This document shows positions 59,788-64,000 of a stretch of 64,000 nt of DNA, piece by piece. The notes beneath the pieces are model-generated. The model was given only the letters and a program-made list of their open reading frames with translations, was not told the DNA's origin and ran no database searches. Source of the DNA: Spiro-02 sp034114085 (GTDB lineage: Bacteria > Spirochaetota > Spirochaetia > Sphaerochaetales > Sphaerochaetaceae). The number at the start of each line of letters is the position of its first letter. Position 1 is the first letter of the stretch. A program made the position numbers and the translations under genes. The DNA lies in assembly GCA_034114085.1 (NCBI GenBank), contig JAXEWB010000045.1, forward strand, positions 6,489 through 70,488. The letters run 5' to 3'.

Positions 59788-60897
59788 ATGAACTTGGGGA
59801 AAAAACATATATTCGTACTGATATTGCGATATGTGATATTGATTGGCGTCGTCGGGGGAATCATCCTCGGCATTCTGTATTTCCTTGACACTAGGGAGAC
59901 CGTCACATATGAAGCACCGCATCCCGCGGTGGTTGTCCAGCAACCGGTACGGGCGACGATAGAGCAAAGCGTAGTACTTTCAGGACATGTGGAAGCCGAC
60001 GCCATGATTCCCGTCGTGCCGCTGGTGTCCGGGACAATTATGGAATACCCTGTCAAGGCGGGCGAATATGTACAGGAAGGCGACTTGATCGCCGTCATCG
60101 ACAAGCGTCCGTATGAACAGCAGATGCTCCAGGCCGAGGCTGCCTACCTCGCTTACCAAAGTACGTTCGAGCGGGTGGAAGGGCTGTTTGAAGCAAACGC
60201 CACCTCCCGGCAGAACTACGACCAGGCAAAAGCCCAGCGAGACGCTTCGCTGGCCCAGTACGATCTGGCGAAACTGCAGCTCGGTTATGCCGATGTGACA
60301 GCGCCTGTCTCCGGAACCGTCCTGATGGCTCCATCGGCGAAAGGAAGCGTCGGATCTTCCCAACAACCGTTGGCAGTGATCGCCGACCTCGACAACCAGG
60401 TCGTGCGGCTCGACGTACCGGAGAAATACTTCGACCTGTTCAACAAGAACCGCGACCATCTCAAGGCGACGGTCTCCAGACCCGCTTCCGGGACGATCTC
60501 GCCGGAAGCGAGCACTTCCGCGACGATCGAGGCAATAGCCCCGTACATTCAGCCGGAGTCCAAGGTGTTCGAGGTCGTCTGTCGCTTGGAAGGGAGTCTG
60601 GACGAATTCAGGCCCGGCATGTACGTGAAAGTCACCGTGGTCTATGAGACTTGGACTGATATCGCCACGCTCTCCCAGACAGTCCGCAAAGTCGATGGGT
60701 CATGCTACGTCTATGACGATGCCACCCGGACGGTGAAATGGCTCGATATGAAGCCGGTTGTGGAGGATGATGAAAAAATCGGCATCCCTGATAAATATGC
60801 CGGCATGTGGTTCGTGGTAGACGGCCAGCACAATGTATTCGACGGCCAGCAGGTTACTGTACAGGTTCGGCGGGAGTCTGAAGGAGCGACTCAGTGA
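59788..60897 (+). CDS. RND efflux periplasmic adaptor (membrane fusion protein)
   Basis: This protein of about 369 residues links the RND pump to an outer-membrane channel. It has one N-terminal TM segment (IFVLILRYVILIGVVGGIILGILYFL). A lipoyl half-motif VVLSGHVEADAMIPVVPLVSGTIMEYPVKAGEYVQEGDLIAVID and its partner LGYADVTAPVSGTVLMAPSAKGSVGSSQQPLAVIADL flank a short coiled-coil hairpin (YEQQMLQAEAAYLAYQSTFERVEGLFEANATSRQNYDQAKAQRDASLAQYDLAK). Beta-barrel and membrane-proximal domains follow. The short hairpin suggests a HlyD/MacA-like or short AcrA type. GGAGG lies only 1 base before ATG 59788 but 7 bases before an in-frame TTG at 59794, so TTG may be the true start. The frame from 59710 is not used. 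The stop overlaps the RND gene by 4 bases (GTGA). Confidence 0.92.
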   Translation: MNLGKKHIFVLILRYVILIGVVGGIILGILYFLDTRETVTYEAPHPAVVVQQPVRATIEQSVVLSGHVEADAMIPVVPLVSGTIMEYPVKAGEYVQEGDLIAVIDKRPYEQQMLQAEAAYLAYQSTFERVEGLFEANATSRQNYDQAKAQRDASLAQYDLAKLQLGYADVTAPVSGTVLMAPSAKGSVGSSQQPLAVIADLDNQVVRLDVPEKYFDLFNKNRDHLKATVSRPASGTISPEASTSATIEAIAPYIQPESKVFEVVCRLEGSLDEFRPGMYVKVTVVYETWTDIATLSQTVRKVDGSCYVYDDATRTVKWLDMKPVVEDDEKIGIPDKYAGMWFVVDGQHNVFDGQQVTVQVRRESEGATQ

Positions 60898-63800
60898 AGG
60901 TTTCACATTTCGCGGTCAAGCATCCCGTCGTCATCGGCATGCTGCTGATAGTGTTGGTGGCTTTCGGTATTTTCTCCGTCGTAGGCATGAACACTGAATT
61001 TATGTCGGATATTTCCTTGCCTTCTGTGGAGGTCGTGACGATCTATCCCGGTGCCGGCGCAGCCGACGTCGAGGAGGACATCACCTCGATCTTGGAAGAT
61101 AATTTCGTCACATTGCCGAACTTCAAGAGCGTCGATTCATTGAGCGCCAATTCGGTGAGTTGGATTACCATCACGTTTCAGGATGGCATTGATCCCTATG
61201 ACCAGCTGAACGAAGTCCGCAACCGTATCAACCAGGTCAAAGCTGACCTGCCCGATGGAATTCAGGGCGATCCCCGGGCTCTCGTCGGCGGAGCCGAGAT
61301 GCTGCCGGTGTTTACGTTCTCCATCAGCGGAGGCTCCGATACTGCGAAGCTCACGCAATATGTGGAAGATACCCTAAAACCGCAGATCACTCAGATTCCC
61401 GGCGTCGCGGACGTCTCCATATCGGGGGGGAAGACCCTTCGCGTGAACGTGAAGCTGCGTATCGAGGATTTGACGGCCAAAGGTATTTCCGTCACCAATG
61501 TCTATCAGATACTCAACTATGGCAATGTGCAGCTGCCGGTCGGGAACGCCGACTATCAGGGAAGGTCCATCGACGTTCGTTACGAAGGCGGTTTCAGTAC
61601 CCTTGACGATATCAAGAACCTTCCGGTGGGGATGGGTGATGGCAATGTCGTCATTCGGTTGAACGATGTCGCCGACGTATCCTTGTCCTATCCCGATCCT
61701 GACTACTATGTCGATTCAGACGGTCAGAGCTTGGTCGTCGTGGACATCACCAAACGTTCCGATGGAAATACGGTGGACATCGCCAGTCAAGTCAAACAGA
61801 TCCTCAAGCGGTCCGAGCGGGAATCGGTCGGGGCCGTGACATACCAGGTCATATCCGATGACAGCCGCACCGTCAACGCCTCATTGTCTACGGTAATCCA
61901 ATCCGGTATCAGCGGCATTATCATGGCTGTTTTGGTCATTTTCCTGTTTCTCAACGACTTGCGGGCTACGTTGATCATCGGCCTGTCGATACCACTTTCC
62001 ATTTTGTTCACCTTTATAGGAATGCGCATAGCCGGAATCTCAATCAACCTGATGAGCCTGTCCGGTCTGGTCGTCGCGCTTGGCATGGTCGTCGACGGTT
62101 CAATCGTTATGCTGGAACAGGTGTACCGTTATTACAAAAAAGGGACTTATGCGGTAGAGAACGCAATTTTCCGTGGCGCGGACGAGGTCGGGGCCTCCAT
62201 TTTCGCTTCCACTGCAACGACTGTCGTCGTATTCATTCCGATCGCGATGCTTTCTGGCATCGTCGGCATGATTCTCAAGGATGTCTCCATGACGTTGATT
62301 CTTGCGTTGGTGGCATCGTTTCTTGTCGCGGTGATCGTCGTCCCGTTCCTGATGAAGATGATCCTCAAGCCCGGTGGCCCGAAGCTTCGGCGCAGGACAC
62401 TGTTCAACCGGGGCATTGATGCGTTTGAGAATGGATACCGCAGGGCTTTGGGATGGGCGATGCGGTCATGGAAGTTTATTCTGTTACTTTCAGTCTGTGT
62501 TCTGGTCCTGACGCTGTTCATCATCAGTGCGCTCGGTATGGCGTTTATTCCATCAACGGATAATGGTGATTTCTATGTAAATCTGGAATTCCCCAATGGT
62601 TATTCGCTACAGCAGACACGTGAGAAGGTCTGGCAGGCTGAAAAAATCATTCGGGAGCAAGTGCCGGAGATAGAGAGCGCCGTATTCTATACCGGTCAGA
62701 GCCAGAAGTCGCTTCTCGGTTCATCCTCGGCTCACAGCGCCTATGGCAAGATAGTCCTGGTTCCCGTCAAGGACCGGAACAGGGATATCCACGAGATTAT
62801 CCTGCTGTTGCAGGAACTGCTGAGCGCCAGCATTCCGGATGCGACGGTCGAGGTGACCAATGGTGGCTTTGACAAGCTGGTCGGCTATGTTTCTGGAGGG
62901 GGTGGCTACGGGCTGACATTGGTCAGCGAGGATCTGGACCTGCTGTATGAGACGGCGGTGAAAGTCGAGAATGAGCTGAAGGCCGACCCATCCGTCGTTA
63001 CAACCTACGTTGATACATCGTTCGATACCAACACCATGGTCATCGACATGTCACATGAATACATGAATTCACTGGGAATCACCAGTTACGAGGCGGGAAT
63101 CACCACCGGCGTACTGTTCCAGGGGGTTGATGCGGGACGTTTCAGAAATACGGCCGACGGCAACAGATACGATATTCGGCTGTTCTCCAATATCACCGAC
63201 CGTCCGGTCACGATGGAGTCCATCAATGATATCCAGATTGTGTCGATGGCCGGTACGCCCGTCTCGTTCGCGAATCTTGCGGACGTCGATGTGGAACAGT
63301 CCGTGTCGCGAATCAACCACAGCGACAGGGCGAAAACGATTACTGTTTCGGCGAACCTCGTCAGTGAAGATACTTCGGTGGTGAACAGCCATATGAACGC
63401 TTGGCTCACTGACAACCCGTTGCCAGCGGGTGTCACTTCCAAAACCGGTGGTATCATGGAGCTGATCGGGGACTCCATTCCACCGATGATCACTGCGCTT
63501 GCGATAGCTTGGTTCCTTGTATATGTGGTCATGGTGTTGCAGTTTGAGCGTTTTAGGCAACCATTGCTGATCATGGTGACGATTCCGTTCTGTATTATCG
63601 GCATTGTGCTCGGCCTATTGATGTTCGGCTCCACGATGTCCCTGATCGCTTTGCTCGGGGTCATCGCCCTTGGCGGTGTGGTCGTCAACAACGGCATCAT
63701 CCTGATTGACTATGTAAATCTCCTTCGGGAGCAACGCCGGGCGAAGATTCTGGCCGACCGTCGGGGAGAGGTCTTGACGGCTGGCGCCGAACAGGAATTC

Positions 63801-64000
63801 ATCGTCGAGAAGAAACTGAGCCTTGGTCGGGATGATGAGTATTCGTTGCTGAAAAACTGTGTCGCCGACGGTTCGTCCAGCCGTATCCGTCCGATTTTCA
63901 TGACGACGCTGACGACGATGCTCGGAGTCGTGCCGATGGCCGTCGCCTCGGGCGAAGGCGCTGAAATCTATGCTCCGCTGGGGCAGGCGATCGCAGGGGG
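60894..64000 (+). CDS. RND efflux transporter permease, 3' truncated by window edge
   Basis: The frame starts at GTG 60894 (AAGGAG 7-8 bases upstream) and stays open to the window end, about 1035 codons. It starts VKVSHFAVKHPVVIGMLLIVLVAFGIFSVVGMNTEFMSDISLPSVEVVTIYPGAGAADVEEDITSILE, a typical HAE/RND first TM and porter domain. LSTVIQSGISGIIMAVLVIFLFLNDLRATLIIGLSIPLSILFTFIGMRIAGISINLMSLSGLVVALGMVVDGSIVMLEQV is the TM2-4 region with the proton-relay acidic residue (D in VVDGSIV). A second porter half and the repeat TM8-10 (LIAGLLGVIALGGVVVNNGIILIDYV) follow, and MTTLTTMLGVVPMAVASGEGAEIYAPLGQAIAG is near the family C-terminus, so only a few dozen residues are missing. It pumps substrates from the inner membrane or periplasm through the adaptor. 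Substrate is unknown. Confidence 0.93.
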   Translation, partial: MKVSHFAVKHPVVIGMLLIVLVAFGIFSVVGMNTEFMSDISLPSVEVVTIYPGAGAADVEEDITSILEDNFVTLPNFKSVDSLSANSVSWITITFQDGIDPYDQLNEVRNRINQVKADLPDGIQGDPRALVGGAEMLPVFTFSISGGSDTAKLTQYVEDTLKPQITQIPGVADVSISGGKTLRVNVKLRIEDLTAKGISVTNVYQILNYGNVQLPVGNADYQGRSIDVRYEGGFSTLDDIKNLPVGMGDGNVVIRLNDVADVSLSYPDPDYYVDSDGQSLVVVDITKRSDGNTVDIASQVKQILKRSERESVGAVTYQVISDDSRTVNASLSTVIQSGISGIIMAVLVIFLFLNDLRATLIIGLSIPLSILFTFIGMRIAGISINLMSLSGLVVALGMVVDGSIVMLEQVYRYYKKGTYAVENAIFRGADEVGASIFASTATTVVVFIPIAMLSGIVGMILKDVSMTLILALVASFLVAVIVVPFLMKMILKPGGPKLRRRTLFNRGIDAFENGYRRALGWAMRSWKFILLLSVCVLVLTLFIISALGMAFIPSTDNGDFYVNLEFPNGYSLQQTREKVWQAEKIIREQVPEIESAVFYTGQSQKSLLGSSSAHSAYGKIVLVPVKDRNRDIHEIILLLQELLSASIPDATVEVTNGGFDKLVGYVSGGGGYGLTLVSEDLDLLYETAVKVENELKADPSVVTTYVDTSFDTNTMVIDMSHEYMNSLGITSYEAGITTGVLFQGVDAGRFRNTADGNRYDIRLFSNITDRPVTMESINDIQIVSMAGTPVSFANLADVDVEQSVSRINHSDRAKTITVSANLVSEDTSVVNSHMNAWLTDNPLPAGVTSKTGGIMELIGDSIPPMITALAIAWFLVYVVMVLQFERFRQPLLIMVTIPFCIIGIVLGLLMFGSTMSLIALLGVIALGGVVVNNGIILIDYVNLLREQRRAKILADRRGEVLTAGAEQEFIVEKKLSLGRDDEYSLLKNCVADGSSSRIRPIFMTTLTTMLGVVPMAVASGEGAEIYAPLGQAIAG

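Overview
The window looks like a piece of a diderm bacterial chromosome. It has lipoproteins with lipoboxes, an outer-membrane barrel protein, an RND efflux pump and AGGAGG-type ribosome binding sites. The gene mix (CUT1 sugar transporters, a shared MsmK-type ATPase, tandem Fe3+/phosphate-ester-type ABC transporters, UTRA regulators, NhaC, FadD-like ligase, hybrid histidine kinases) suggests a spirochaete of the Sphaerochaeta/Treponema group. That is inference: there is no rRNA here, and the only RNA gene is a tRNA-Gly(CCC).

Layout. (1) 1-1350: the tail of a defence locus. A truncated Macro-domain protein and a TIR protein match a type II Thoeris system, followed by repeats, hairpins and a terminator that may mark the edge of an island. 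(2) 1.8-12.3 kb: a visibly AT-richer eight-gene operon for uptake and breakdown of a probably mannose-containing, sulfated glycan: substrate-binding lipoprotein, two permeases, GH38-type glycosidase, ROK protein, GntR/UTRA regulator, a PMI-like fusion protein and a sulfatase. It has no ATPase of its own; the orphan MsmK/UgpC-type ATPase at 23.8-24.9 kb is the likely energiser. (3) 12.4-21.9 kb, mostly minus strand: a deleted MATE pseudogene, cysK with an Fe-S-type Rrf2 regulator, an esterase, a secreted protein of unknown function, an intact MATE pump, a BmrR-like MerR regulator with a textbook 19-bp-spacer promoter, and a UMF1-type MFS protein. (4) 22.2-30.3 kb: aspartate kinase, the shared ATPase, the complete AmmeMemoRadiSam trio plus a PHP-domain protein, and a D-aminoacylase-like amidohydrolase.

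(5) 30.5-37 kb: remnants of a GHKL sensor kinase and an XRE regulator, then a translationally coupled pair: a hybrid histidine kinase and a lipoprotein that fuses a solute-binding domain to a 5'-nucleotidase C-terminal domain. A YdeI-like protein and tRNA-Gly follow. (6) 37.5-46.6 kb: two tandem, diverged three-gene ABC transporters (binding protein, double-length permease, ATPase). The first permease carries an extra extracytoplasmic domain. A 22-bp tandem repeat array separates the two sets. (7) 47-58.3 kb: a GntR regulator, ZIP metal transporter, acyl-CoA ligase, a lipoprotein/outer-membrane protein pair, NhaC antiporter and mannose-6-phosphate isomerase. (8) 58.3-64 kb: an intergenic repeat cluster, then a TetR regulator divergent from an RND efflux operon, with two identical palindromic cores between them. 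The RND permease runs off the right edge.

The strongest candidates for new biology are the kinase/solute-binding-5'-nucleotidase fusion pair, the permease with a built-in extracytoplasmic domain, the 22-bp repeat array and the edge-truncated Thoeris locus.
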